The position numbers were made by a program, and so were the translations under genes. This document shows, in pieces, positions 1 to 11,199 of a stretch of 64,000 bases of DNA. The stretch is taken from assembly GCA_019802505.1 (NCBI GenBank), contig JAFMOC010000007.1, positions 2,761,001-2,825,000 of the forward strand, given 5' to 3'. Below the pieces are notes generated by a model. The model was not told the DNA's origin. It did not search any database and was given only the letters and a program-made list of their open reading frames with translations. This stretch comes from Corydoras sp. C115. Lineage: Eukaryota > Chordata > Actinopteri > Siluriformes > Callichthyidae. Position 1 is the stretch's first letter, and every line of letters begins with the position of its first letter.

Positions 1-1250
1 AGTACACAGTAAAAAAGTAAAATTCCAGCACAGCTGTGGGTGATCCAATTATGCCACAGCAATACACAGACAAACTGCTACCAACGTAAAGACAAGTTGC
101 TCATTCAAGATTTTTAAAAGTAAAAATGTAGTGAAAAAAATAACTCGGTTCCCTATAGCACTTGTGGCCAAATCAATCCTTTTTGCATTAACCGTTGTTG
201 TAGTGTGTTTAAAACTCAGCTGAAGTAAATCTGCTGCAAATTAATCTTTTGCATGAAGTTTTAAAAGGCACACACCTAAATCTGTAATGGCCCTAAATTA
301 TACTGCATTTTCAGGACAAAAGACAAACATAAAACTTAGAAAACCTAAAGAACATTACATAACAGACTTGAGTGGCTAATATGGATGCTTTAGTTGCTTA
401 GCCGAAAACTACATTAAAAACCACAACAAACATCTGTGAAAAACAGATGTAGTGTGTAAAATGTAAAGGGAATAATTAGCCATTTGAATCAATATTTTTA
501 CAATCCCCAGTCCTGATCATTCAATGTGAATTCACTCACAGTAGAGAATGTTATGTAATAACAAAATTCTTGTGCACTATGACAATGACAGTAGTGCTTA
601 GGGTGCTGTTTGGGGACAGGGATTATGTGAGTGAAAGAGAGAACGACCTCTGCAAGGACTGCAATGAGAACATCTACGTCACCAGCAGGGTGATCCCCTC
701 CCATTAAACGCATTTAGGCAGTCTACTGCAATAGATGCTAGCCCAGCTAGAGTTTTACATATAAAAGTATTCCGCAATAAAGGGAAGGAATTTGTACTTA
801 TAGGTTAAAGAATTGGACCCTCTAAGTCGGTCAACTGCCTTGGTTGGTCCATTTTGTAGATGTTAAGCATTAATCAAATCTAGGTGATTTTATTTTATCA
901 ATTGTGTCCCCAGAACTTTGTGCTGAACTGGTCCATTTATGTAAAATCAATGTAAGAGAACCCTTAATGGAAATACAAGTAGGCACATGGAGGACATGCC
1001 GAAGCAACACAAAAAAAAATTATTGTCTGCCAAACCCAAACACTAAATCCTTGCTAATACAAGGGAGCATCAACCAATACACCACTGTGCCACTCCAATC
1101 AGAAGACTTTGATTCAAATTATACAATATTGGCACAATAAATTGCCCATATCTCACGATTTCTAAACTGTGCTGTGACTCAGTATTCTCTATGTAATTCA
1201 AATGTGTAGATTATAGAATTTATCATATACATTTCCAGTTTATTAGGGAC
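1..1250. other. No gene seen; probable endophilin intron
   Basis: AT-rich sequence with only short chance open frames. No splice-flanked coding segment, RNA gene or intact repeat was recognised. Confidence 0.5.
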
Positions 1251-1254
1251 CACC

Positions 1255-1400
1255 TGGGGAAATTGGTTAGTGCTTCTGCCTCACAGCAAGAATATCCTGT
1301 GTGCAATTTCAATGTGGGGTAGACTGTGTGGAGTCTCTGTGACCGCTAGCTTTCCAACCATACCAATAGGTAAATTGGAGAACTTAAATTATTAAACCAC
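1255..1400 (+). repeat. Very degenerate SINE-like remnant
   Basis: The order GGTTAGTGCTTCTGCCTCAC, then a decayed B box, then GTGTGGAGTCTC follows the layout of a fish tRNA-derived SINE, but with many changes. It is older than the well-preserved SINEs in this window. A similar remnant follows at about 1905-2030. Confidence 0.35.
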
Positions 1401-1533
1401 TTTTTATTTTTAATATTTTTAAAATATCTGAAAATATCTTAAAATGTCTAAAATAGTGTTAAACCAGACCAGATGTAAAAGCTAAACATAATTAATCACA
1501 TCTACAGATTTAGCAAGAAATAAATGTATACTA

Positions 1534-1870
1534 GGCGGCACGGTGGCTTAGTGGTTAGCACGTTCACCTCTCAGTGCTAGGGATTCCCGGTTCGAATCCC
1601 CATCTGGGTGGAGTTTACATGTTCTCCCTGTGTCCGCGTGGGTTTCCTCCGGGTTCTCCATTTTTTTCCCACAGTCCAAAAACATGGATCAAGTCAATTG
1701 ATTGCCCCATATAGAGTGTGTTTGTGTGAGTGAGTGTGTGCCCAGCGATGGATTGGCGCCCTGTCCTGGGTCGATCTGCCCAGCGCCCAAAACGTTCTCC
1801 CCTGGTTGGGCATGGGGAACCCCACCGCGACCCTAAAAGAGGATAAAGCGGGAGATAATGAATGAATGAA
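1534..1870 (+). repeat. tRNA-derived SINE, full length
   Basis: It starts with a Pol III A box (TGGCTTAGTGG) and B box (GGTTCGAATCC) and ends in (GAAT)n. A perfect 13-bp target duplication TAAATGTATACTA flanks it (1521-1533 and 1871-1883), so the ends are certain. It has the same layout as the other SINE copies listed here. Confidence 0.9.
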
Positions 1871-1883
1871 TAAATGTATACTA

Positions 1884-2427
1884 TGTGTGTCTATTGTTTA
1901 ATCGAGGGTTGCAAAGTAGTGCAGTAGGTAGCATTTTTGTCTTACAGTAAGAATGTCCTTGAAATGTTCCAGGAAGCGATGCCTGGGTCCTTTCTGTTTT
2001 GCAGCTTGTAAGTTTTCCCTGTGTCCCATGTCTTATTGTTTTATAGGTTATGTTTTTTTGGGGAGTACTAGTTTTCCACAATATGTTTCAATGCATTTTG
2101 CCAAATGTGAATTTAAATTGGCAACAGCACTCCAAGTCTGTATTGAAAAAACATCTTAAAACATAAATGAATGTTTTTAATAAGGTTCTCTTATATTTCA
2201 ATGTTTAGAGTGATACAAAAAAATACATGCAGACTGAGGGAGAGGGACAATAAACATCCAGTGAACTAAACAAGGAAACTAAAGGAACATATAGGAAGAT
2301 TGATTTGAAGTGCCACGGAGAAGTCCATCCAGAGACTGAATAAATATTTTCCTCCTGGTGGTTAATGTTTGTTTCTATAAATATATTTCACTTAGCTGAA
2401 TGCTAACCAAGTCTCACAGCCGGAGGG

Positions 2428-2458
<31 letters not shown>

Positions 2459-3038
2459 TAGAACCAGATTAGCATTCCCAAAATAACTGTAGAAGGAACC
2501 AAACAATGAGTCACAAAGAAACATTGGTTCTTAAAGTACACCTGCATCAGAAATCCAGTTTAAAATCTGATAATATCTACACTGATTTCACTGATCTCGA
2601 ATTCACCTATATTTTTAACTCTCTCCGTTTCTCATTTATTTTGAAATTTAAAGCATGATATACAGTTCAATTCATATTTTATGTAATCCCACAAGAATCA
2701 TTGCAAACTAACTACAAGCAAAAAGATACATATAAATTTAAAGTATTGATAAACTGTGGAAAGCAAATATCTTGCAAATCTTCATACATCCCTACATCTT
2801 AAAATCTGGCTTAATTTAAAATCTGAAACTCTTCTGCAGCCCACCCAAACAGTAACTTATAATGGCCAATCATAATAAATAACACATAAGATGCAAATGT
2901 TTTATTTAATCTTCCCTTTAAATTACATTCACTTATATTGATCAAACTTTATTTCCATTTTCTAAAGATTTGATGTGCCACATGCAAATATTGTACAGAC
3001 CGGAAAAAAAAACAAACACTGAACTAGGCGGCTTTGAA
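1884..3038. other. No gene seen; simple repeat inside
   Basis: AT-rich intronic-looking sequence with a short (CA)n tract at 2428-2458 and a possible SINE remnant near 1905-2030. No coding exon was recognised. Confidence 0.45.
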
Positions 3039-3514
3039 CGATGTACAAAATGACGGCGTAATACCACCAGGATTTATGCAGACAGTTCTTTATTAGGGAA
3101 ACTCAAGTAATGCTCCCCCGAGAAAGAGTAACATAAACAAAACAAAACAGAAATCCAAAACCAGTGTATCCTGCGATACAGACGATCGCTACGCTGCTGT
3201 AGAATGCTGAATGTATAAACTGCGTAGCCTGACGCAATAAACCTTCCGGAGAAGAGAACAATAAGCAGTGGACTAATCCTGAAGAAGGAACACACATGCA
3301 GCAGGTGAGCATAAACCAATGCAAGGATGAAAACCGGAAATGACGCACATAAGAATGTGAACCAGAACTGGAAATAATTAATAATCACTGGTGAACCTGT
3401 TCCTAATCACAGAAACAAGGAGCAGGTGACTAAAATATAGGTGACTGACAGCGACTAGAGGTGCCAAGTGAAATTCCCTCACCAGAGTGCAACACAGAGT
3501 GAGCAGGAGTGACA
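3039..3514 (-). repeat. Chromovirus 3' LTR
   Basis: About 475 bp, aligning along its length with 6945-7394 with numerous substitutions and several indels. On the minus strand it starts TGTCACTCC and ends near TACATCGTT. The right-hand copy has an extra 20-30 bases in its middle part. Confidence 0.82.
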
Positions 3515-3529
3515 TTACCCAGAGGGGAT

Positions 3530-4090
3530 ACGGGAGCAGAAAAAAACAGACCTATACCTAGGCTTCTCAGGATTATTATGAAAATCAGTGATAACATTAG
3601 GATCCAAAATATTAGAAGCTGCCACCCAACTATGCTCCTCGGGACCAAAATCCTTCCAATCCACCAAATACTGAATTAAAAAACCTTGGCGACAGGAATC
3701 TTAAAGGGAGAAAACTGAATATACATTGGGAAAAGATGAAACCTGGTTAACAGTCTGTTCATGTAAATGTGACTCAAGAGGACCTGAAACAAAAGGTTTA
3801 AGAAGTGAGGTGTCGAAGACTGGATGCATGTGATACTGAGGTGGTAACTGAAGATGATAAGAAACGGGGTTGACTTGTCTCAAAATAGTGAAGGGACCTA
3901 AGAATCGAGGGAGTAATTTCCGAGTGCCGGAGAGACAACGGAAATGCCGAGAACTAAGCCAAAACCAGTCTTTGGAAGAATAAACGTTGGCCTCATTTCT
4001 GCGACTGTCTGCAAACGATTTATTACGTAGTAAAACATTTTCCACGTGCTGGTGAACCTGTTTCCAGACCCTCTCAATTGAGCCTGGCAC
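3530..4090 (-). pseudogene. Chromovirus integrase C-terminus and chromodomain
   Basis: The frame ending at 3701 carries the GPY/F-type integrase C-terminal module (RKLLPRFLGPFTILRQVNP, then a YHLQLPP and HPVFDTSLLKPF segment). After a short shift, minus-strand 3680-3540 encodes YLVDWKDFGPEEHSWV, the chromodomain signature that defines chromoviruses. That module normally steers integration to histone marks. It is not joined in one frame here. Confidence 0.75.
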
Positions 4091-4099
4091 CTTGGGATA

Positions 4100-5162
4100 A
4101 AACTGCTTCCATTCCAGTAGAGGAAGCATCCACTTTAACAAAAAATGGCCAATTAGGATCAGGGTGAGGCAAGACAGGAGCAGAAGTAAATTTAGACTTT
4201 AGCGTACTAAATGCTTGATCAGCCTCTGCACTACACAAAAGACTCCACAAAAGGTCAACCCTTAAGTAAGTTGGTGAGCGGTATCGCTAGAGAACTAAAA
4301 GACTGTATGAACTTATGATAAAAGTTGACAAACTTCAAAAATCACTGTAGTTCCTTAATGGTGGTAGGGAACAGCCAATCCAGAATAGCACTAATCTTAC
4401 TAGGGTCCATCTGTAACCCGTCCGAAGACAAAACATTGCCCAAAAAGGATATACATTGAAATTCACATTTCTCTGCATGAACAAACAATTGGTGCTGTGA
4501 AAGATGTTAAAGAACGGATGAAAAATGCCGGCAATAAGCTTCTAAATCGTTGGAAAAGATTAAAATTCGTAAATGTAAACTAAGACATAATTCTCCAGAA
4601 AATCTCTTAATACTTCATTGATGAATGACTGGAAAATGCCTGAGGCATTAGTAAGGCCAAAGAGCATAACCAGGTATTCATATTGACCCGATGTGGTGAC
4701 CATTCGTCCCCCTCCCTAATACGGACCAGATTGTAAGCATTACGCCGTTCTAATTTGGTAAAAATGTTGGCAGACTTAAGCCTCTCTCAAGCAGAAGGGA
4801 CAAGAGGAAGACGAAAGGCCATCTTGCGCGTAGTCTGTTTGAGTACTGTATAATCGATACATGGCCTTACATAATTCGATACAAGAGACGAATCCTTCTT
4901 AGTAACAAAACAAAAAAAAAAAAACAGCCACAGGAGATTTCGAGGGCCGAATTATACCATTTCCAGTGATTCAGAAATGTAATCACACATGGTCCAGCTC
5001 TCCACAGATGTTAAAGGATATGGCATAACCCGAGGTAGTCTGGCACCCTCAATAAGATCAATGGCACAGTCGGAATCACAGTGAGGTGGTAGCAAACATG
5101 GAATCCGACGAACTGAATACCTTAGCAAGATCTCGGAAATGACCGACTCTCAAAGTGTGACT
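4100..5162 (-). pseudogene. Chromovirus reverse transcriptase remnant
   Basis: Fragments of the RT fingers and palm are readable in several minus-strand frames (for example KLERRNAYNLVRIREGDEW), with stops, frameshifts and a missing catalytic Asp-Asp motif. The run ends in the first residues of RNase H (KVDASSTGMEAVLSQGA) near 4090, then jumps straight to the integrase C-terminus. This marks a large internal deletion. Confidence 0.7.
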
Positions 5163-5174
5163 GGCGGACAGGGT

Positions 5175-5528
5175 CATTCATTCATTCATAATCTTCCGCT
5201 TTGTCCTATATTAGGGTCACGGGGGGGTTCCCCATGCCCATCCAGGGGAGAACGTTTCAGGCGCTGGGCAGATACACCCAGAACAGGGTGCCAATCCATC
5301 TCTGGGCACACACTCACACAGACATGCACACCTACACACACTATATGGGGCAATTTGGAGAACTCAATTGACTTGATCCATGTTTTTGGACTGTGGGAGG
5401 AAACCGGAGAACCCGGAGGAAACCCACACGGACACGGGGAGAACATGGAAACTCCACCCAAATGGGGATTCGAACCGGTAATCCCTAGCGCTGAGAGGCG
5501 AACGTGCTAACCACTAAGCCACCGTGCC
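5175..5528 (-). repeat. tRNA-derived SINE inserted in the chromovirus
   Basis: A full-length minus-strand copy (right end GCCACCGTGCC is the tRNA-like head). A perfect 12-bp duplication GGCGGACAGGGT lies at 5163-5174 and 5529-5540. Removing it restores the continuity of the chromovirus pol, so the SINE arrived later. Confidence 0.92.
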
Positions 5529-5540
5529 GGCGGACAGGGT

Positions 5541-5937
5541 ACTGCAGACAATTAGAATTACAAAATGGAGACCAATGGATAATGTCCTAAGAAGCCCACG
5601 ACATGACAGGGTCATGACACTGAAGCCAAGGCAACCCTAGAATAAGGGGAAAAGCGGGGGAGAAAATAAGAAGAAAGGACAAAATTTCACTATGTAATGC
5701 ACCAATAGAAAATGGAATACATGGAATAGTGGAGTGTGTGATGGAACCAGGGTGCAGGGGGCGACCATCTGCCGAACTGACCAGAATGGACCATTGTAAT
5801 GTGGTCGCGGGAATACCCCACTGCTCAGCCAGAGTGGTGTCTAAATATTTCCCCTCAGCCCAAGAATCAATGAGCGCAGTGGTGCTCACAACCTGATTAG
5901 CAAATGATATGATAGAAAGCAACATGTGTTTATGCAT
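5541..5937 (-). pseudogene. Chromovirus protease remnant
   Basis: The segment has ALIDS at the position of the aspartic protease active site, but the usual Asp-Ser-Gly reads Asp-Ser-Trp, which should abolish activity. A later LILGLPWLQCHDP matches the downstream part of the retropepsin fold. The frame runs into the SINE insertion site at 5540. Confidence 0.65.
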
Positions 5938-6089
5938 AACTACTAGAGAAGTGTTGTTGCTGATGTAATAGCTCTAACCCAAGTAGTAGACTCACGATGC
6001 CTATTAGAGGGACAAGTGGGACAAGTGTCCAAAAAATGGTTATTGGCACCACAATACAAGCAAATCCTCTGATCCGACGGCTCCTCTCA

Positions 6090-6920
6090 CTAGTGAAAAA
6101 AGGAATGGACTCCACCTGCATAGGTGTCTCGGAGTCCTGTGATGAAGAGTGAGGAGATACTGCAAAAATTTAAGGTGGACCTAGACAGAGCGTTCTTCCG
6201 AGTCTGCCAAAGCTGATCCAACTTTATGGAGGCTGTAATGAGCTTTGACAGGGACATATCAGCATACTTGTACACCAGCTCCGCCGAAATCTCTCTTCGT
6301 AGACCGGAATGAAACGGCACAATCAGAGCCGGTTCGTTCCAACCACTGTGAGAGGCCAGGGTTTGAAACTCCAGAGCATAATCCGTCACAGATTGAGATC
6401 CCTGTTGAAGTTTGTGTAGTAGTTCTTCCACAGACCTACCCTGACTCGGGTGAAAAAACGTGCTTTTAAAGGGTTCCAAAAACAAAGAAAAATCGTGCGA
6501 TTCAGGACCGTGAGTGCTCCATAGAGCAGAACCCCAATTACCAGCGCGTCCAACCAAGCGCAAAATCATAAAAGATATTTTTTGTTCATCAGTAGCGGGT
6601 GGTCGGTTTGCGAAATACAAGGAACATTGCAGAAGAAATAATACACAGACCTCGGGATCTTCATCATAACGATCTGGGTCTGCTACCGGAAGCAGAGAGG
6701 AAACCAAACTTTGGGTGGTCGATAACCTGGAAGTGTCAGAGGAAGCCATGGAGGTAGAAGTGCCGGTCGAGTGTTGAAACCCGTGTTCCAAACAGTTCTG
6801 ACGCTCCAACATAGATCCCATGGCTTTTGAGAGTTCCAGCATCTTTTTCCTGAGTTCGCCGAGGAAGCGCCCTTCTTCACGAAGCCTGTAGAACTGATCC
6901 GCGGAATGAGAAGCGTCCAT
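6090..6920 (-). pseudogene. Chromovirus gag, frameshifted
   Basis: Structural protein of the retrotransposon particle. The reading frame from the ATG at 6920 stays open for about 250 residues and looks like a fish Ty3/gypsy capsid (central segment with PPATDEQKISFMILRL and a later SVEELLHKLQQG). It then shifts frame. A normal CX2CX4HX4C zinc knuckle is still visible in another frame at about 6064-6023. It is broken by small indels and not expected to be functional. Confidence 0.8.
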
Positions 6921-6944
6921 AGTGTTTGTGGCGTTGGTTCTATC

Positions 6945-7394
6945 AACGATGTATAAAAGGATGGCATAATACCACCAGGATTGATGCAGACACTATTTAG
7001 CAGGCAAACTCAAGTAATGCTCCCCCCAGAGGGAGTAACGTAAACAAAACAACAAAACAAAACAGAAATCAAATACCAGCGTATCCCGCAATACAGACGA
7101 TTGCCACCCTGCTATAGAACGCTGAATGTACAAACTGCGTAGACCGCGAAGAAGTTGATCTTCCAGATAACCAGTAAACCTTCCAGAGAAGACAACAATA
7201 AACAGCAGATTAATCCTGAAGAAGAAACACACATGCAGCAGGTGAGCGTGTACAACGCTTATAAGGAAGAGAACCAGAAATAATCAATCACGGAAACAAG
7301 GAGCAGGTGACTAAAATTCAGGTGATTGACAGCAACTAGAAGTGCCGGTGAAATTCCCTCCACAGAGTGCAACACAGAGTGAGCAGGAGTAACA
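6945..7394 (-). repeat. Chromovirus 5' LTR
   Basis: Partner of the 3039-3514 repeat. On the minus strand it starts TGTTACTCCTG. The gag ATG (6920-6918) follows its end by only about 25 bases, so there is almost no leader. Confidence 0.82.
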
Positions 7395-8889
7395 GCAGCA
7401 AAACAATCAACATATTCATATTCAAATAATATAATAAAAAACATATTCAAATAATTACAATACAATCAAGTCAACAGATATTAATAGCAACTAGCAAACA
7501 TATTTATAATTGAATATTGAGCATTACAAGACTGCTGTGAAATGACACAATATTTCTTACATAGTAAATAGTTCAACAACAGCATCTTTGCTGTAATCAA
7601 AATATATCCTGAAAATGTAATATGATTCTATTAGGAAACTCAAATTTACTCTGGAGCGTGTATGTTTTTTCTTTGTTGTAGCTGTTTCTGTTCTGCTGTT
7701 TGACATATCAGACTTAATCGGGGTTGTGGTATTAACAAAGTATTTGCGTAAAGTGCGGCCATATTTAGTTCTGGACAATAACAAACTCAAACATATGAGG
7801 CAGAACACTACAAAAGGGCAGAACTAAAGTAACAAAAATGTTATTTAAACAAATGGAAAAAAACAATACAAATACCTTGTATTATATATAATGTGCAGGC
7901 AACCTCCACAAATATCTAACTAAATTTCAGGTATCAAAAAGAAAAAAAATAATAACAAAGTGGTGTGCAAATTTAACATTTGTAACATGTAACATATAAC
8001 ATATTACAAGAGGTTTAGACTTTGTTCATGAGGTGGGAGAACAGCAGCACAGTGCTATGTAGTAAAAACAGCTTGCTTAAACACATATAGTGCTGACTCA
8101 TTAAGGTGCATCAGGTGCAGCTCACACCTGCTTCACATGTTTTTAACAGTTAGTGGTAGGCTAATAGTCAAGAGTTCTGTTGCACTAGGTACCAAGTGTT
8201 AAATAAAGCTAAACAATTATATTTATAAAAAATATCTGTGATGTCACATGGGCCCAACTATGATAACACATTTTGACGCAAAAGCTAGCTTTTGAATGGG
8301 CCTTTGGATAACATAAACATGGATAGGTTATATACAGTTGGGGAATCAGAAACCTAAACTGCATTCGGTATAATGACAAAAAAAAACTGGTAGAACTTAA
8401 ACCACAAAATTTTATTTAAACAAACTAACAACAAACTAACAAAGCAATTACTATACCTCAGAATATTTACAACCATAGCAACCTAAAATTATTTGTTTTG
8501 AATTCAATGTAATGTACCAAATCCTATTTAAATAATTAATAAAACCATTTTTAACTTTTTGCATGTGTTGCAAGAATCAGATTACATATGTGTTAATATT
8601 TAAGAAAACAAGTTCAAGTACACAGTGTCTTAAAAGTACGAAAACAAGATGGCACAAAAAACAAGAACACCTTGGATTTAACTTGTAGTTTTTGATCCAT
8701 CAAACTGGTAAAGAATTATGTCAGAGAAACAGTGGTGGTTGTTTCCAGGACTAGTCTAGACCAGGACTGTCAAATATACACTAGGAAAACACACAGCTCT
8801 CCCTCCAGTCCCAGGCTCAGAGAAGTGCTTCGAAACCAATGCACTACTCTTCGATAAGATGAAAAAACATGGCGCATGTCTGGTCTGTT
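7395..8889. other. No gene seen
   Basis: AT-rich sequence with chance open frames only. Nothing was recognised as an exon, RNA gene or intact mobile element. Confidence 0.45.
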
Positions 8890-9735
8890 TTTAGATTTAT
8901 AAACATACCAGTCTTCACTTGCCTTCTTCTCGAGGGACTGCTGCTAAATCCTCGTTTTTACAGTCCAAGGTAACATGCATTTCAGATTCTCACTCTTTAT
9001 TTAGTAGATTTAACTCTTTACTTAGTCCACCTTCTCCCCCTCCCAATACCTCTCTGTCAGCTGTTGTCTTTACAACCTTCTTCACAGATAAAATCCAGAG
9101 CATCAGCAAACTCTTTCATAACTCTCCATTTCCACAACACATCTCACACATCTAATCGACTAACCTTCTTCTCTTTCTCTCCTGTCTCGGACATCTGCAA
9201 GGTTCTTCTTGCCAGTGAACTACTTGTCCCTTTGATTCCATCCCATCTCACCTCATTCAGTCCATTGTTTCCTTTGTTACCCCAGCACTTACACACATCA
9301 TCAACTCCTCCTTCACCGCTGCTACTTTTCCTGATTCTTTCAAACAGGAACTCTGCAGCCTGACTTGTGTTCAATCAGTCCAAGCAAACTCATGTGACTC
9401 CACTACTCATCTCTCTCCATTAGCTCCCTATAGCTGCTCGCATTCAGTACAAGGCATTGACTCTGGCCTACAGGATAATCTCTGGATCTGGATAATCTCC
9501 CTCTTAGCTTCAATCTATATTTCCAAAATACACTCGTGACTCGTTCACTTTTTTCTAGTGTTGAATGTAGCCTGGTGATTCAACCTCGCCTTGGTGCTAA
9601 CTCTAACTCCATATTGTCTAACAATGCAAAAGGGTGGAATGGTATTCCCAACTCTGTCCGTGAGGCAGAGTCACTTAGCATCTTTAACAAACAACTCAAA
9701 ACACATCTCTTCCACAAACCCTTGACATAAAAAAG
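8890..9735 (+). mobile_element. 3' fragment of a CR1/L2-like LINE
   Basis: Broken plus-strand frames carry patterns from the C-terminal end of CR1/L2-group reverse transcriptases: HVTPLLISLH followed by LPIAARIQYKALTLAYRI, and later WNGIPNSVREAESLSIF with KQLKTHLF. There are stops and frameshifts, and the catalytic region is absent. The clade is uncertain. Confidence 0.55.
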
Positions 9736-9756
9736 TAATAATATGGGATTTAATAA

Positions 9757-9829
9757 TAATGGGATTCAAACCTACAACCTTCAGATTAATAGCCCAACAC
9801 CGTAACCACTGAGCTACCATACCCACACT
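9757..9829 (-). repeat. tRNA-like SINE head of a second family
   Basis: On the minus strand an A box TAGCTCAGTGG is followed about 45 bases later by a B box GGTTTGAATCC. The sequence between differs from the common SINE here, so it is another tRNA-derived family. Only the head is clear. Folding as a working tRNA is unlikely. Confidence 0.5.
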
Positions 9830-10271
9830 GTACACATTAACGTCAGTTACTGTATTATGTATTTTTATTAAACTTATATTGCATGTACTTTATGTATATA
9901 TATTGTGCCACCTCTGATTTAACTGCTAAACCTAATAAATTGTTTTACACAATGTATGTACTACACCCAGAGAAAACTAAATACCAAGTGAGAGATACAA
10001 TGTACCCCTATGAAGAGAAATATCAAGAGCATGTGGTACATGCCACAGGTGGATTTAGGGTTATCGGGGCCCCACCCTGGAGCCAGGCCCGGGGATGGGG
10101 TTCGTCAGCTGGTGGTTGGGCACTTTCCCATGGTGCCCGGCCGGGCCCAGCCCGAAGGAGTTACATGGGTTTCCCCTCAAATGGGCTCACCACCTGTGGG
10201 GAGGTAGTAATAGGTGTTCGGTGCAGTGTGGATCGGGCGGTGCCCGGAGGCGTGGGCCTGGGCATCGCGAT

Positions 10272-11135
10272 TCTCGGTTGCTGATATTGGCTTTTGGAAT
10301 TTGGAACGTCACTTCACTGACAGGGAAGGAGCCTGAGCTGGTGCGGGAGGTTGAGAGATACTGGCTAGATATAGTCGGGCTCACCTCAACGCACAGCTTG
10401 AGTTCTTGGGTTCTGGATGTCCTTGAGAGGGGCTTGACTCTGTTCTTTTCTGGAGTTGCCCATGGCGAGAGGCGTCGGGCAGGTGTGGGCTTTCTCGTGG
10501 CCCCCCGGCTTGACGCGTGCATGTTGGGGTTTTCTCCGGTGGATGAGAGGGTAGCTTCCCTATGCCTTCGGGTTGGGGAACGGGTACTGACTGTTGTCTG
10601 CGCTTATGCGCCGAACGGCACTTCGGAGTACCCAGCCTTCTTGGAGTCTGTGGGGGGGGGGGTACTGGAAGTTGTTGGACAGTTGTTGGACTTCTGCGCA
10701 AATCACGGTTTGTCCATCACGAACACCATGTTCGAGCACAAGGGTGTCCATAAGTGTACATGGCACCAAGATGCCCTAGGCTGCAGTTCAATGATCGACT
10801 TTGTAGTTGTGTCATTGGACTTGCGGCCATGTGTCTTGGACACTCGGGTGAAGAGAGGAGCTGAGCTGTTAACTGATCACCACCTGGTGGTGAGTTGGAT
10901 CAGATGGCGGGGGAAGACGCCGGTCAGACCAGGCAGACCTAAACGTATAGTGAGGGTTTGCTGGGAACGTCTGGCAGAAGATCCCCTCCGACGGATGTTC
11001 AACTCTCACCTCCGTCAGAGCTTCAACCACATTCCGTGGGAGGTGGGGGACATTGAGCCTGAATGGACCATGTTCCGTTCCTCCGTTGTTGAGGCGGCGG
11101 ACAGGAGCAGTGGTCGAAAGGTAGTCGGTGCCTGA
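10272..11135 (+). pseudogene. LINE endonuclease region, deleted in the middle
   Basis: The frame carries GIWNVTSLTGKEPELV (start of the endonuclease fold), VCAYAPNGTSEYPAF, then SITNTMFEHKGVHKCTWHQD and LLTDHHLVVSWI, the last containing the catalytic Asp-His pair. The expected central strand with a GDFN motif is missing between about 10665 and 10690, which points to an internal deletion. The frame ends at 11135. Confidence 0.75.
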
Positions 11136-11199
11136 CGTGGCGGTAACCCTCGAACACGGTGGTGGTCACCCCGTGTAAGGAATGCCGTCAAGCTGAAGA

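Larger units (their letters stand above)
3039..7394 (-). mobile_element. Ty3/gypsy chromovirus, degenerate, two LTRs
   Basis: A minus-strand LTR retrotransposon of about 4.36 kb. The 5' LTR is about 6945-7394 and the 3' LTR about 3039-3514; each begins TGT(C/T)ACTCC on the minus strand. In order: gag, zinc knuckle, protease, part of reverse transcriptase, then after a deletion the integrase C-terminus and a chromodomain. RNase H and the integrase core are missing, and frameshifts and stops break the rest. The LTRs differ at many sites and by indels, so the insertion is old. A SINE (5175-5528) interrupts pol. No clean target duplication was found. Confidence 0.88.

Noticed and set aside
904..1140. 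A 78-residue plus-strand open frame near the left end
   Set aside because: AT-rich, no recognisable domain and no splice or promoter context. It is consistent with chance.
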